DNA of 64,000 nucleotides from Dactylellina haptotyla (taxonomy: Eukaryota > Ascomycota > Orbiliomycetes > Orbiliales > Orbiliaceae), in contig CM062381.1 in NCBI GenBank assembly GCA_031310005.1, positions 2,356,001 to 2,420,000 of the forward strand, read 5' to 3'. How positions within the stretch are numbered: the first letter of the stretch is position 1; every line of letters begins with the position of its first letter. Of the stretch, positions 11,686 to 23,167 are shown piece by piece. The translations under genes and the position numbers were made by a program. A model generated the notes under the pieces. It ran no database searches, had not been told where the DNA came from, and worked only from the letters and a program-made list of their open reading frames with translations.

Positions 11686-12095
11686 TTATTTTGTTCTTCA
11701 TTGTAATTTTCCTTTATTTTCTCCATTTTCCGTACTACTATGTTTTAGGGGTTCTTGGTTACCGGGATAGTTGTTTGCCAGGAGCACGGTTAGGAGGAGA
11801 GGAGAACCGAACAAACGTAAACGAAGGATGATAAATTGAAAATACGGATACTTGGGTAATTTAGCGTGGAATATTGTCATTTGACTTCGGCGTTGTTTTT
11901 ATTTACTATTGGTGTTTCGCTGATTGAATCGATGTTCATGTATATATAATACTCAGGTTATATAACCATATGATGACTGGTTTGTAAGAATAGTACTTGC
12001 AGTCCTGTGAACATATTGTTAAATCATTCTATACCAACTTAGACGTCTGTTGAAATTTTGGATCCCTTGACATCCAAGCTCATTCTTCAAGTCCG
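11686..12095. other. Convergent 3' flanks of the cyclin gene and FMC1
   Basis: About 410 bp of AT-rich DNA between two converging genes. It should hold both polyadenylation regions. Nothing else was recognised. Confidence 0.5.
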
Positions 12096-12604
12096 CTATT
12101 CTTCAGGAAGGTTCGGTTTAGCGATATCCAACCCGACACGCCTATCATACGTTGTGGCAATTAGCGAAGGTATATTACACTAATATATGTTCAATAATAT
12201 ATAGAGGGGAGGAATTGAACCCAAGCTCAATGCGAAGAATAGCATGGTGGTGCAAACCTAGCAGTTTGTCTAACCCTATCTTGGGAATCCCCAGAGAATC
12301 CACTGTTATAGCGTTCTAACAGTTCGACGTAGGACCGCTGGGCTTCGAGGTATCTTATCGTTTGCCGGCCGCGAAGGATTCCACCTATTTGGTTTGGATC
12401 TCCCGAGTTCAGAATTCCTCCGATAACAGTAAAGCAGTCTCGGAGGTGTCCGTGAAGAGGCATGCGGCTTGTCTGGACTTGGTTTCGGGGTAGAGGTGAT
12501 GGTTGGCTGATGTGTGTGTTTCTACTTCGGGAGACTATGGGCGGAAGTTCTCTAAGAAATGCTCTATAGAGCGAAAGAGCAGATTGCATTTTTTTGGGCG
12601 TCAT
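12096..12604 (-). CDS. FMC1: ATP synthase assembly factor FMC1, mitochondrial
   Basis: Two exons, 12258-12604 and 12096-12141, encoding 130 residues. Known role: a small mitochondrial matrix protein that supports Atp12 in assembling the F1 sector of ATP synthase. Family features visible are SLYRAFLRELPP near the N-terminus, LRGRQTIRYLEAQRSYVELL and ERYNSG. Without splicing the frame ends in an unrelated tail (FAPPCYSSH). Splicing a 116-nt intron (12142-12257, donor GTTTGC, acceptor TAG with a CTAAT branch site about 20 nt upstream) gives TARRVGLDIAKPNLPEE, and TARRVG is the expected family ending. The 46-nt last exon is therefore well supported. It is divergent from NCS6, with 285 bp between start codons. 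Confidence 0.87.
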
Positions 12605-12889
12605 TTAAAGTCAAATTTCAAGCAAGTTGCTTTTCAGGATATCATTGACTTTTGCAAAGATAGAATAAATCGTTAAGGCAAAGGTGTTGGCGGATGAAAA
12701 CCGATTTGATGGTACTTAACTCTTTGAAAATTAGCGACCATTGAAGCAATTGCAAAATTTGAAAACTCATAATACAACATCCCCAAATATTGCAAATGAG
12801 GGGAGACAAAGTACCCATCCACACGACTGCTCAAATTACCACTATCTTTTGGTTATCTTCAGGCTCTACGAGAGATTAGTCGTCTCGAG
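12605..12889. promoter_or_regulatory. Divergent promoter region, FMC1 and NCS6
   Basis: 285 bp separate the opposed start codons and must contain both promoters or leaders. The NCS6 frame stays open upstream of its first ATG to a possible acceptor TTCAG just before 12863, so a short upstream exon cannot be excluded. Confidence 0.4.
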
Positions 12890-14161
12890 ATGCAGTTCTG
12901 CGCGGTGTGCAACACGAATCGCGCCCAGGTTATCAGACCTAAAAACGGACAAAAGCTATGCTCACAATGTTTCCTTGATGCTTTCGAGGCGGAAGTTCAT
13001 ACAACCATTCTCGAAAACGGGATATTTTCTAACCATGGTGAACGGATAGCTGTTGGAGCATCCGGTGGGAAAGACTCTACGGTTCTTGCCGCGGTCTTAA
13101 AGACCCTCAACGAGCGTTATAATTACGGTGTGGAGTTTGTTCTACTCTCTATTGACGAGGGTATACATGGGTACCGTGACGATAGCTTAGAAACGGTCAA
13201 ACGGAATGCGGCACAATATAGTATGGAACTTTGCATACTGGGTTACGATATGCTTTATGGGTGGACCATGGATCAAGTGGTGGAGAAGGTTGGTAGGAAG
13301 GGTAATTGCACATACTGTGGCGTTTTCCGCAGACAGGCTTTGGACAGAGGTGCAAGGCGGCTAGGAATTTCCCACATATTAACAGGGCATAATGCGGATG
13401 ATATTGCTGAGACAATACTAATGAACTGTAAGACGAAGATTTATCCAGATATTGATACCAAAGACGCCTCAATGGTTGCTCATTATTGATTTCTAGTCCT
13501 TCGCGGAGACCTACCACGATTGGGACGCTGTGCGGAGATTGTAACCGCGTCTCCGACATCGACGATGAAACGCAGCAAACCCCTCAAATATGCCTACGAA
13601 AAGGAAATCGTCCTGTACGCACACTATCGTAATCTTGATTACTTCTCTACCGAGTGCGTCTATTCTCCCGAAGCATTTCGCGGAAATGCTCGGTCACTCC
13701 TTAAAGACCTTGAAAAAATCCGCCCCAGCTCAGTATTAGACATCGTTCGAAGTGGGGAACAACTCGTACACTACCATGGAGCGGTGAATGATACTTCGTG
13801 TGGATCAGATTGCGATAGAAATAATGGTGAGCGAAAAGGTGAGACAGAGTGGAATGGAAGGATACGTCAAAAATCAAACAGGTCGGTTGTCGGTTCAATA
13901 CTCGAGTTAAAAACCGAGAATGCCCTACGCCCTCATGTGAGTATAGCAATCGGGTGCTACATACATCATCCACCTTGTTCAGTAAACCATCTAGTGGTTA
14001 GATTAACAACTGCCTAGGACGGCTCACGTGTTCAAGTCATTGGGCACTGCAAAAACTGCGGCTACATGTCATCGCAACCAATTTGCAAGGCTTGTGTTCT
14101 GGTGGAAAGCCTGAACAAAAGTTATGCTTCAGTGACGTTGTCAGCAACCGAAGATTTCTAA
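12890..14161 (+). CDS. NCS6: Cytoplasmic tRNA 2-thiolation protein 1 (Ncs6/Ctu1)
   Basis: Three exons, 12890-13427, 13497-13936 and 14018-14161, encoding 373 residues. Known role: with Ncs2/Ctu2 it transfers activated sulfur from Urm1 to the wobble uridine of tRNA-Lys, -Glu and -Gln. The N-terminal zinc site is CAVC at residues 4-7 plus LCSQC. The ATP-binding PP-loop is ASGGKDST at about residues 57-64. The catalytic-type motif is [20 protein letters not shown]. After intron 1 (13428-13496) comes FLRGDLPR. The block [20 protein letters not shown] and [16 protein letters not shown] follow. The final exon carries a second zinc motif, [18 protein letters not shown] linker of about 50 residues rich in Asn, Glu and Lys before intron 2 is poorly conserved. 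It ends only 101 bp from the converging ERG27 gene. Confidence 0.93.
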
Positions 14162-14262
14162 TTGGGTATTGTCCTCGCCGGTATTAATGGGAAGCTCGTA
14201 TTGCTAACAAGACTATGCGGACGGTGCGACTTGAAAGCTGTAGTTATTTTCTTTGATTTTAT

Positions 14263-15537
14263 TTAAGGCCGTGAGCCTAGTCGCGATTTCCAGAGTAGAC
14301 GTAGGTCCTCAAGCTGAGACCAAAGCAACATTGATTGCGCCGCGACATCGGCATCGACTTTCGTTTCCAGGACAAACTCGCCGCTTTTACGGTCACAAGC
14401 AGAACCCCATTTCCGACCCTTCAACATCTCGATATGGGGAGATATAGCTAACCAAACTGGCGCATTGGCGCCGATGAATGGGTCAATACAATGCCAAGGC
14501 GAGCCAAAAAGCTTACACAACCAGAACCCGATAACCTTTGCACGGGACTGCCACCATGGGAGTTCCACTATCGTGGTTGATACGATACCAGGATGTGCTA
14601 TCAGAAATATCGGGGGTGTGGTTGCTGTTGTGTAAGAATTGGATATCATATCTGCCGGGACTGCTGTGTATGAGCGAAAATACTCCTGTGTATCAGGCAG
14701 ATGTGATCCCAAAACGAGGATGTCTGTCAATGTTTTTGAGCTTTCATATGGTTTGGTTGACCTGATTCCTTGTATATCTTCCAAATTGAAGGAGCTAGGG
14801 TTACTCTCAATCGACCCAATCCAGATAATACGCGAAGGTTCAGACTTTACTTTGGGGGTATGAAGTTGTTGCATGATCTCGTGAAGTAGATAGTAATGAC
14901 CAAAGACATTTGCGGTGAAGGCAGCACCGAGTTCCGAGGCTGTCGAGGTACTGTCTTCCTGAGATGAGAGTGGCGGCAAGAGAGTTTGGTGGGTATCTGT
15001 CAACCAACCCACCCCTTGAACCTTGTATTTTGGAGCTGTCATCGCGTCTACGAAGCCCGTTGTGAACTGCTGTGCAGCTTGGAGCCAATCGATTCGAACG
15101 AAGGGTACGACAGCGGCATTACAAAATACGTAATGAATGCGGTTGTACCTGTCACGTAATTCCGCGGCGGCCGCTGCTACTGACAGGAGCGAGGCAAGAT
15201 CTATGGTGACATGTTCGAGTCGGACACGGCTTCGGGTATCGTCAGACAGTCGAGAGTCAAGCCAGGTATCGAGATTTAAGATGGCGGCCAGGGCTTTCTT
15301 AGCGCTGCGTGTGGTTAGGCAAACAACCAGCTCGCGAATGTCACCGGCGTCTTCGACTGCGGAAGGAGGAACGTGGCTGAAAAACTCGACAATAACGCGA
15401 CAGGCGATCGCATAGCCGAGCCCACTTGGCGAGAGATGATGGCACTGGTGTCAGTAGGGGCGATAGCGTTTTGGTGAACCGGGCCGTTGAACTTACCTGT
15501 TAGCACCCGTTATCAGAACAACCGTGGGAGCGTCCAT
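14263..15537 (-). CDS. ERG27: 3-keto-steroid reductase ERG27
   Basis: Two exons, 15497-15537 and 14263-15424, encoding 400 residues. Known role: NADPH-dependent reduction of the C-3 keto group during C-4 demethylation in ergosterol synthesis at the ER or lipid droplet. The Rossmann glycine motif is made only by splicing: VVLITGAN joins SGLGYAIACRVIVEFF across intron 15425-15496. The short-chain dehydrogenase catalytic pair is YESSK at about residue 239, preceded by RIIWIGSIES, which holds the active-site Ser. The substrate region HPGIVSTTIVELPWW is also seen. The 3' end is 101 bp from NCS6, converging. Another acceptor, giving a different frame, is excluded because it destroys the glycine motif. 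Confidence 0.93.
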
Positions 15538-15838
15538 ACCGTCGAGATCGAGGGAGGCGACGCCGAGGAGGAGGGATGGGGGAAATGTTGGTGGTCGCCG
15601 TGGTGTTGGGGTCCATACCAGGAACTCCCAGCTTGAACGAGATAATTTGGGCGCCACGGACCCTGCCCAATCAACCGACCTCCCTTCTGCTATTCCTCAA
15701 CGTCCAAGACTTTCATCTCCTGCTTCCTCCCAAGAAAAGCATACGCCAACCACGCTAGCTGAATCTACATCGGGTATCTCAAACAGATTGGTTTGCTGTT
15801 CGAGCAAATTGATTATCGACAACAGAAAGCTTCTCATC
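15538..15838. promoter_or_regulatory. Divergent promoter region, ERG27 and the unknown gene at 15839
   Basis: 301 bp separate the two assigned start codons. The plus-strand frame of the downstream gene remains open through this interval back to 15524 but contains no ATG, so part of it could be translated if an upstream exon exists. Confidence 0.4.
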
Positions 15839-17473
15839 ATGGCGCACGAGGCTTCGAACACAACCAGCATCCCCGATATTCCACAAACCAGGCCGATGAC
15901 CTTGGAGGACGATCCCTTTGATGACTTCGACGGTGTACACTTTACCAGGAACCCACGCCCGTCCGATGCCAACCCTGCCCGTATTGGTAACGATGGAGGG
16001 AAACGGGTCTCTACTTTGGCGAAAGAGCAACCTCCCCTCAATGCTGAGCGTGGGGATTTGGTTTATTATCCGGCGCCGGTCCCAGTAATGCTAAACTTGC
16101 CCCCAAAGCTCTCCAGTACTCGGTTCCAAACCCAAGCCCAGACTGGCCTTGAGGAAATCCGAGTTCGAAGAGAATCCTTAACCTCTTTTAGACGATCTAT
16201 CGCGCTAAAAGCCTCACATTCAAAAGCCGAAGCATCGTCATTGTTTGACAATATACTCGATGCCACCGTTGCATCACCTGTCCTCTCAGTTGTCAGCCAC
16301 GCTATCACTACCAGTACCGCCGCTGCTACTAGCGCTACCGCTACCATACCTGCCCTCCGTGCATCAGCCCACCTACTAGCCCCACCGCTTCGTCCTGGAG
16401 ATGGTGGTGATGACGGAAATGACGACGGCGATGGCCTGTCCCGACCGGAAGATCGTCTTCGTTTATCGGCAGCCGGGTCTTCGATGGAAGATGGTGAGCC
16501 GGTAAAGGAACACCCGATTGGCCTCACGGAGGACTACATAGATGGCCAGCCGCGAGCATCTCAATATCCACACTCTAGTCACAGTGATACCGAAGACGAG
16601 GACCTACCATTTGTTCCAGCTACCCTTCTCGCAGAGCTAGAGTCTCGCAAAACCCAACAACGTGCAAGGACAAATAAAGGCAATATTAATGGGGACACTA
16701 GACAAGTGTCAACTCTACTCGAAAGGGACGCAATTGCTGAAGTGAAGCAAAAAGCAAGGAAAAGAGGGCCCGTTAATCTAGCCTGGCAATCCGACCACAA
16801 TGCTGTTGAGGAAGAAGAAGATGAAGTACCCCTCGGCCTGCTTTATGCAGCAAGACTTTCTTCAAGGCCGAACGAGATTCTCAGAACCCCCGGGCTTTTA
16901 GCTATGAGGGAAGCCGAAGATAATGAACCCCTCCGGAGAAGGCAAGAACGACTGAAGAATACAGTGAAGGACCCCTCAGATACATTTCTCGGAGATAATA
17001 TCGATGATAAGGAAACTCTAGGACAACGCCGAAGTCGTTTGCAGGCTGCCCAGCGACAGCGGGATGCTAGCGGGTGGGAAGACCCGACGGAAAAAGAAGA
17101 ACCTGAAGTTATACAGACTGCTACCATCAATTCTATGTCATCTTTGCTTCATTCGAACCCACAGAAGCATTCATACGCTTCTCCATTGGATAACCAGTCG
17201 AGGGGTCTTTTGAATTCAGAGTTACCTTTTGGTTATCAAGCCCAGCAACAAATGCACGTCAATTTCATGGGTAACCCCTCTCCAAATAGACAATCGCTAA
17301 ACCAAAGAAAGCATTTATCCACTCAACAATACGACTACCCATCAATGACCAAGGGCCGAGAATACGAGTTTGGGATCCCTTTCCCCTATGCTCCGGTAAA
17401 CGCCGAATATTTACAGCACCAGCAAGCGCTTCTAGCGGATCAAATAGAAAGGTGGCGAAGCAGTGTTTGGTAA
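15839..17473 (+). CDS. Fungal protein of unknown function, largely disordered
   Basis: One exon of 544 residues from the first in-frame ATG. I do not recognise a named family. The most conserved-looking segments are near the N-terminus (DDPFDDFDGVHF, then LVYYPAPVPVMLNLPPKLSS), a central block VPLGLLYAARLSSRPNEILR and a charged segment around LRRRQERLKNTVKDPSDTF. Between them are an Ala/Thr-rich run (about residues 155-180), an Asp/Gly-rich acidic patch (GDGGDDGNDDGDG) and many short charged stretches typical of intrinsic disorder. The C-terminus is Gln/Tyr/Pro-rich. No signal peptide, membrane segment or catalytic motif is visible. The frame stays open to 15524, so the N-terminus could be longer if an unseen 5' exon exists. 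It shares a 301-bp divergent upstream region with ERG27. Confidence 0.7.
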   Translation: MAHEASNTTSIPDIPQTRPMTLEDDPFDDFDGVHFTRNPRPSDANPARIGNDGGKRVSTLAKEQPPLNAERGDLVYYPAPVPVMLNLPPKLSSTRFQTQAQTGLEEIRVRRESLTSFRRSIALKASHSKAEASSLFDNILDATVASPVLSVVSHAITTSTAAATSATATIPALRASAHLLAPPLRPGDGGDDGNDDGDGLSRPEDRLRLSAAGSSMEDGEPVKEHPIGLTEDYIDGQPRASQYPHSSHSDTEDEDLPFVPATLLAELESRKTQQRARTNKGNINGDTRQVSTLLERDAIAEVKQKARKRGPVNLAWQSDHNAVEEEEDEVPLGLLYAARLSSRPNEILRTPGLLAMREAEDNEPLRRRQERLKNTVKDPSDTFLGDNIDDKETLGQRRSRLQAAQRQRDASGWEDPTEKEEPEVIQTATINSMSSLLHSNPQKHSYASPLDNQSRGLLNSELPFGYQAQQQMHVNFMGNPSPNRQSLNQRKHLSTQQYDYPSMTKGREYEFGIPFPYAPVNAEYLQHQQALLADQIERWRSSVW

Positions 17474-19366
17474 GATGGCGTTTTTGGGTATCTTGCATCA
17501 CAATCGCAAATCCGACATGACGTTATTCTAACAATAACCCTACACTCGGACTGTCTGCAGATATTATCTGTAGTCTCGGTTTACCTGTGTCTCCAACGAA
17601 GTATCGAATATTTCCTATTTGAAATTTTATCAACTATGCAAAGATATAGTTTTAAGAGATATTGGCACACCTGTGTAGATGAAAGACGCAACCTGCCAGT
17701 TTAGGATGAATTGGGCTCGGAGAAAGAAACAAAGAAAAACACCTAATGCTAATGATAATGCAGAGCTGATTCTATAATTATGTCGCTTGTTAAGCTGCTG
17801 GCATTTGGCGTCAAATATAGTAGAATAGTGTTATCAAGCGTACGGAAGGGGGAAAATGCTACCGCTACGACAGTTGGTATGGAGTCCTTGGTCCTTTCCC
17901 TTCGTGTGTAGAACGGCCGTTCAGGCCTGGAGACGCTAGGCGGCTCTTTGGGAAGCTGCCATGTACATATGATTCTTTGGATGCTGTGGTATGAATCTAG
18001 ATCCAAGCACTCGCACTGATTTCAAATTAATTTTAAATTGTGGTTCATGAAACGTATGTAGATATTCTTATCCTCTCTCTCTTCGGAGCATGTGAGCACA
18101 ACTTCGCCAAAACAAGGAGCGGTTTGAATTCTTGCCTAAAGGCATCGAAATCTCCAACCACTTAATATGCGATATTTGTACCTCCCGCGAATCTAGCCGT
18201 TGTATTTTGTTAACTTAGCTCTTCTTGCTAAATCCCACGTGTAATGTAAATTTGGGCGCTTCAATAACTAAAAACCTAGCAAACGAGAGATTGGCTTGGT
18301 CAATCACACAGTCGAGAATCATCAGGTTTGTTCTATTTTTACTAAAATCGTTGGAGAACACATAGAACACATAAGAGAATTACTTGCTTGAAACTTAGTA
18401 CTGTCGTGTATCTTAAGATTTACCAAGCGATCCAGAACTTAAGTTTGGATTTAAAGAGAAAGCTGTTTTTTCAAGCTCCCAAGCTATTATTTGCATCCTT
18501 AGCCGTGCTCAACCGGAGCAAGCTTTTGTCTCCGTTGAAATTTTGCGAGTGTGTAGCCTCTTTTTTTTTTTTTTTTTTTGGGGGGGGGTGTTGGTGTTCT
18601 GCTAGAATCTCTTCTTAGCAGCCTGAACTGTTCACCCCCAAGCCTGATTCCACAGTGGAACCCAAAGTCAAGTGAAAGCTGGTCACCTCTTAACATTCCA
18701 CCCACTTCATCCATACCGCGAGAACACCCTATTTTTATCGACGAACAAGGAGGCATGTCTGTATGCAGAACCATAACTCGGCATCGCTTATGAAGGGAAC
18801 GTATGCCGTGGATCTCAAATATCTAACTGTACTTTGCAAATTGTCCGGCCGCAGGTCGTGAATCCAAAAAATCATCATCCAGCAGTCACTTCACCACTCC
18901 GAATTTACCTCCGCAACGAACGCTCAAGACGACGAATTCGCCCGTGTATCCTTTTCTTCTTTTCGCCGAACCGACCGCATTATTGGGCAACCGTTTCAAG
19001 CCTTCCTTGAAGGCCCGAAATCTCGTAAATTCCCCTCCTCAACCACTCTCCATCTACGACGCCCCCTGGGCGTACCTCTCACTAGAGCCGTCTGCACTCC
19101 CTCCTCGACACATACATGGGAATAACGCCGGCTGTTTTCTGTCTCCTATCAAGTACCTAACACGACTCTGAATATAAGCGCTCTTGATCAAACTCCCGTG
19201 TCACTAGGGAACTGTCGCCTAGGTATTACTTTGAGGAGGTTCTACGGTTTCTGTCGTCTCTACTTAGGCTTGAATACACGCAAACTCGGAAAACGCCAAG
19301 GGACAGAGCCGTCAATTCTTGAACCTTCTGATCAGGATCCCGAAAGATCAAACGGGTATTGCCGCC
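17474..19366. other. Intergenic region upstream of CDC4
   Basis: About 1.9 kb. It holds the 3' flank of the unknown gene, AT-rich spacer, a T19-G9 composite homopolymer at 18561-18588 and a pyrimidine-rich, presumably transcribed leader from about 18850 to the Cdc4 start. Short open frames here have no recognisable similarity. No RNA gene was seen. Confidence 0.5.
18561..18588. repeat. Composite homopolymer T19-G9
   Basis: Nineteen T followed directly by nine G, in the spacer upstream of CDC4. A similar, longer T/G composite occurs at 56744-56781. Confidence 0.9.
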
Positions 19367-22300
19367 ATGCAGAACCATCCCATAGCCGCTATGGATAACT
19401 CGGACACCATAGGACAACTCTCCTTTGTACCGACCACTCGAACCACTGTCATTACAACAACAACAACCACAACAACATCCTTTCCCCCATTGGTCATCAA
19501 ACCACCTAGGAGCCTTGGGCATCTTGATGCCAAAGAATATCCTCTGGCAACGACACCAACCCCCTTGGCTTTGAAACGATTTTGTTTTGATTTGGATGGA
19601 CATCCTACTTATTTTCGTGAAAGCGATGATCCAAACCAAACACTTATTAATCTCCAAAACCTGGTGAACGGTATGAAGGATGGCAAAGGAATCATCCGTG
19701 TTATTGAGAAGGGAGAACATCGTTACCAAACTCCACCTATCTCTAATAGTAGCTCATCACTTGATGCTGCGGACATCGTTTCAACAAATCCTGGAGCTAG
19801 GAAACGCCCGGCCTCACCTCTTTCATTGGCAGAATTGCCCGGGAAATCTCTTCCATTACAAAAAACCAAGCGTAGGCATACATCCAAAGCGAAGACTGAT
19901 GCCCAGCCTGTGCGATTTTCGAAACAGAGGGCCGCAATAAATCAAACGATAATTACGCCTTCGTCTGCACACCTGGAAAGTAACAGTTTGTTGGGCCAAA
20001 CAGCACGCCAATTGAGACTGAACTCTGGAGTATCGGCTGATCTAATCTCCCCCCAAAGCTGGCCTACCGGTTCCGACTATGTCCGTTTCGGCGACGCTGG
20101 GTTGAAAGACATGCTCAATGCAACTTCAAGCTATCAGAGCCGGCCCCCGTTGGTATTTACACCCACAGAGCAAGATGGATCACGATTTCTGGCCGATTCT
20201 GATCAGATGCCGCCTCAGTTCGTGGGGACATCTACACGAGCATTGGCTGAACCACCTGCCACTCTTCCTCATGTGGCCCGAGAACTAAGTGATGGATCAG
20301 CGCCAACATCTAATAATGAGCAACCCAGTTTACCGTCGCCAAGTTTAAGCCCCGTAACGGCAGCCCTTAATCTGGGGAAGTCACGAACAGATTACTTTTC
20401 GCGTTCAGATGGGCCTGAAGAAGACCCGGGTTCGCCGCTGGCACTTTCAAATCCAGAAGAATACATGGAAGATGTTGATTATCCACAGTTTGATGACACG
20501 CAACCCCTCCATGGAAATAGTAGCTTGGATCGTGTTCCTAGCCTGATGCAATTGCCCCAGATGGTCGATACGTTCGATTTGATGCCTCAGGCAATCAAAT
20601 CTTATCTCATGTACCAGTTTCTAAGGCGGTGCGACAAGAATACCCTACAGTTCGTTGCAGGCGTCGTAAACCCAGCATTAAAATGCGATTTTCTTGCTAG
20701 ACTACCAACAGAATTGTCACTTAATATTATCAAGTTCCTCGACTATAGAAGCCTGGCTAGCGCAGCTCAGGTTTCTAAAAAGTGGAGAATATTGATTGAT
20801 TCCGACGAGTGGACTTGGAGGCGACTATTTGAAGCAGATGGTTATATCCTGGCCGATGGTGAACTCGAACGGGCGGTTAGAGAGGGCTGGGGCTATCAAG
20901 ACCCTGAAGGGTTTCTCGATTGTGAAAAAGATATCCAAATCAATCTTCAAAAAGGCGCATTTTCTTCATCCTCGACTCTCCTCACAAACTCTATACGGAA
21001 ACGAAAAGTAACGAGACTTTCTCTTAAGAAATCGCAAAAACAACGACAAACCGTCGAATCGCTCGGGAAAGATGAGTTTAAAGAGCTCATTAATGATCTC
21101 TCGAGTAACGAGGGATTTGCTGCCGCTGTACACGCTGCTTCCACTAACCCACCCCCAGGAGTGGGCCTGCCTTCTTTGACTAACCTTCATCTTTATAAGT
21201 CATTGTATCGTCGACATCATATTATACGAAGAAGTTGGGTTCGACCTGATGTCCATCCACGGCATATCTCTTTCCGTGGTCATCAAAGATTTGTGGTGAC
21301 TTGTCTGCAGTTTGATTCGGAAAAGATATTGACAGGCTCTGATGATACGAATATTAACGTTTACGACACCCATACCGGAGCATTGCTGGCGAAGTTAGAA
21401 GGCCACGAAGGGGGTGTTTGGGCATTACAGTACCACAACAATACATTGGTCTCAGGTTCTACAGATCGAACTGTTAGGGTGTGGGACATCGAATCTGCTG
21501 AATGCACCCAAGTTTTTCATGGTCACACCTCAACAGTCCGTTGTCTACAAATATTACTCCCCACAAAATTGAGCACAAAAGATGGCAAGACCATCTACAT
21601 GCCGAAACAACCCTTGATTATCACAGGCTCTAGAGACTCGACTCTTAAAATCTGGAGATTACCGACAAAAGGTGACAAACCATACAAACCGTCGAGCACA
21701 AGCGATCTTGACACCCAGCCACCAAACCCTTTTCTAATCAGAACCTTGCAAGGCCATGGTCACTCCGTGCGCGCTATTGCCGCACATGGTGACACTCTAG
21801 TTAGTGGCAGCTACGATAACTTTGTTCGTGTGTGGAAAATTTCGACGGGAGAATGCGTTCACAGACTTGCCGGGCACACGGCGAAGGTGTATAGCGTTGT
21901 TCTTGACCACAAACGGAATAGATGCATAAGTGGAAGCATGGATAGTTGTGTTAAAGTGTGGAATTTAGACAATGGCGCTCTACTTTACACTCTCGAAGGC
22001 CATACATCCTTAGTTGGATTACTGGATCTCTCTCACGACTATCTTGTCTCAGCTGCAGCAGACGCATCTCTTCGAATCTGGGACCCTGAGACTGGACAGC
22101 TCAGGCATACGCTATCAGCCCACACCGGCGCAATAACCTGTTTCCAACATGACGGACATAAAGTTATATCAGGATCAGATGGAACCCTCAAAATGTGGAA
22201 TATAAAGACTGGTCGGTTTATTCGAGACTTACTAACGAATCTCAGCGGGGTCTGGCAAGTAAAGTTCAACGAACGCCGTTGTGTCGCTGCTGTACAGCGA

Positions 22301-22501
22301 GAGAATCTCACTTTTATAGAGGTAAGAGCGTTCCCCTGCAAGCTGGAAAAATAAAATGAAACCTAGTCTTACATCATAGTATAGGTGCTCGATTTTGGGG
22401 CAGCCCGAGACGGTATTTCAGAAGATCAACGCGGCAGACGAATTGTGGTCAACTCTAAGGGTGTCGAAGTTGACCCCACTGAAATTCTCAACGACGATTA
22501 A
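19367..22501 (+). CDS. CDC4: F-box/WD40 substrate receptor of SCF ubiquitin ligase (Cdc4/Pop1 type)
   Basis: Two exons, 19367-22321 and 22385-22501, encoding 1,023 residues. Known role: the substrate-recognition subunit of SCF that binds phosphodegrons of cell-cycle regulators. The start at 19367 sits in a strong context (GCCGCCATG); a second in-frame ATG is at 19391. An N-terminal poly-Thr stretch (TTTTTTTTSFPPLV) is typical of filamentous-fungal Cdc4. A D-domain-like helix pair (QAIKSYLMYQFLRRCDKNTL, about 408-430) precedes the F-box (LARLPTELSLNIIKFLDYRS, about 442-488). WD40 repeats run from about residue 634 to near 1,000, with motifs including LTGSDDTNINVYDTHTGALL and ISGSMDSCVKVWNLDNGALL. 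Intron 1 (22322-22384) is followed by VLDFGAARDGI and the terminal ILNDD. Met30/sconB is less likely, given the poly-Thr head and the overall length. Confidence 0.9.
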
Positions 22502-23167
22502 ATAAAGCCCACTTTGTCAATTCTTGGATGCCCTTGAAGCGAACTCAATGTCAAGTCCAAGTTCTATCCGGGCCATTGACCCTGCGATTTTGATGGAATT
22601 TGGATGTTGGATTGTACATAAATGGCGACGACCCTACTACGATCATGCACTGTTTTGCACTATTATTTTGGGATAGCATGTTTTGATTTCTGTCTCTGGG
22701 CGCTAGGGTCTGGATTTTGTTCTATGGATTAAATTAGCGACTGCTATAATAATGAACGTATTACGGTTTCCCTTGTATCTTTGGAAGACCTCAACTTGTA
22801 ACCCATAATCAATTAGTCATCTCTAAACCTCAGTAATGTTATCGATAAGTATTAACATATTTCAGGCGGTAAATGTGAAGCTAACCTTGAATGCAACAGT
22901 TAAGAGACTTAAGCATAAGGTCACAAGAAGCGGCTCGTTGGTTTAGATGTTAAGAATGGTGCATTTGTACTAATTTCTACGATTCTAGATTAGTCTTACC
23001 CAGTTTCTTTCTAATACAATCTCGTCCCCTACCCCTTCCAACTGTTATTTAAGAAAAACTTAAAAAAAAAGCCAGTCTAGCCTACCTAGGATGTAGGCTG
23101 TTAAATACAGCTAACGATTTCGACAATTTTTATATAGGCATTGACTAGGTGCAGTTTAAAGCGTCAT
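22502..23167. other. Convergent 3' flanks, CDC4 and the ING-family gene
   Basis: About 666 bp of AT-rich DNA between converging genes. It contains an A-rich run near 23055 and nothing recognisable as a gene. Confidence 0.5.

Noticed and set aside
19319-19366. Upstream in-frame extension of CDC4 from a TTG
   Set aside because: No ATG; the ATG at 19367 has an excellent context and fits the family N-terminus.
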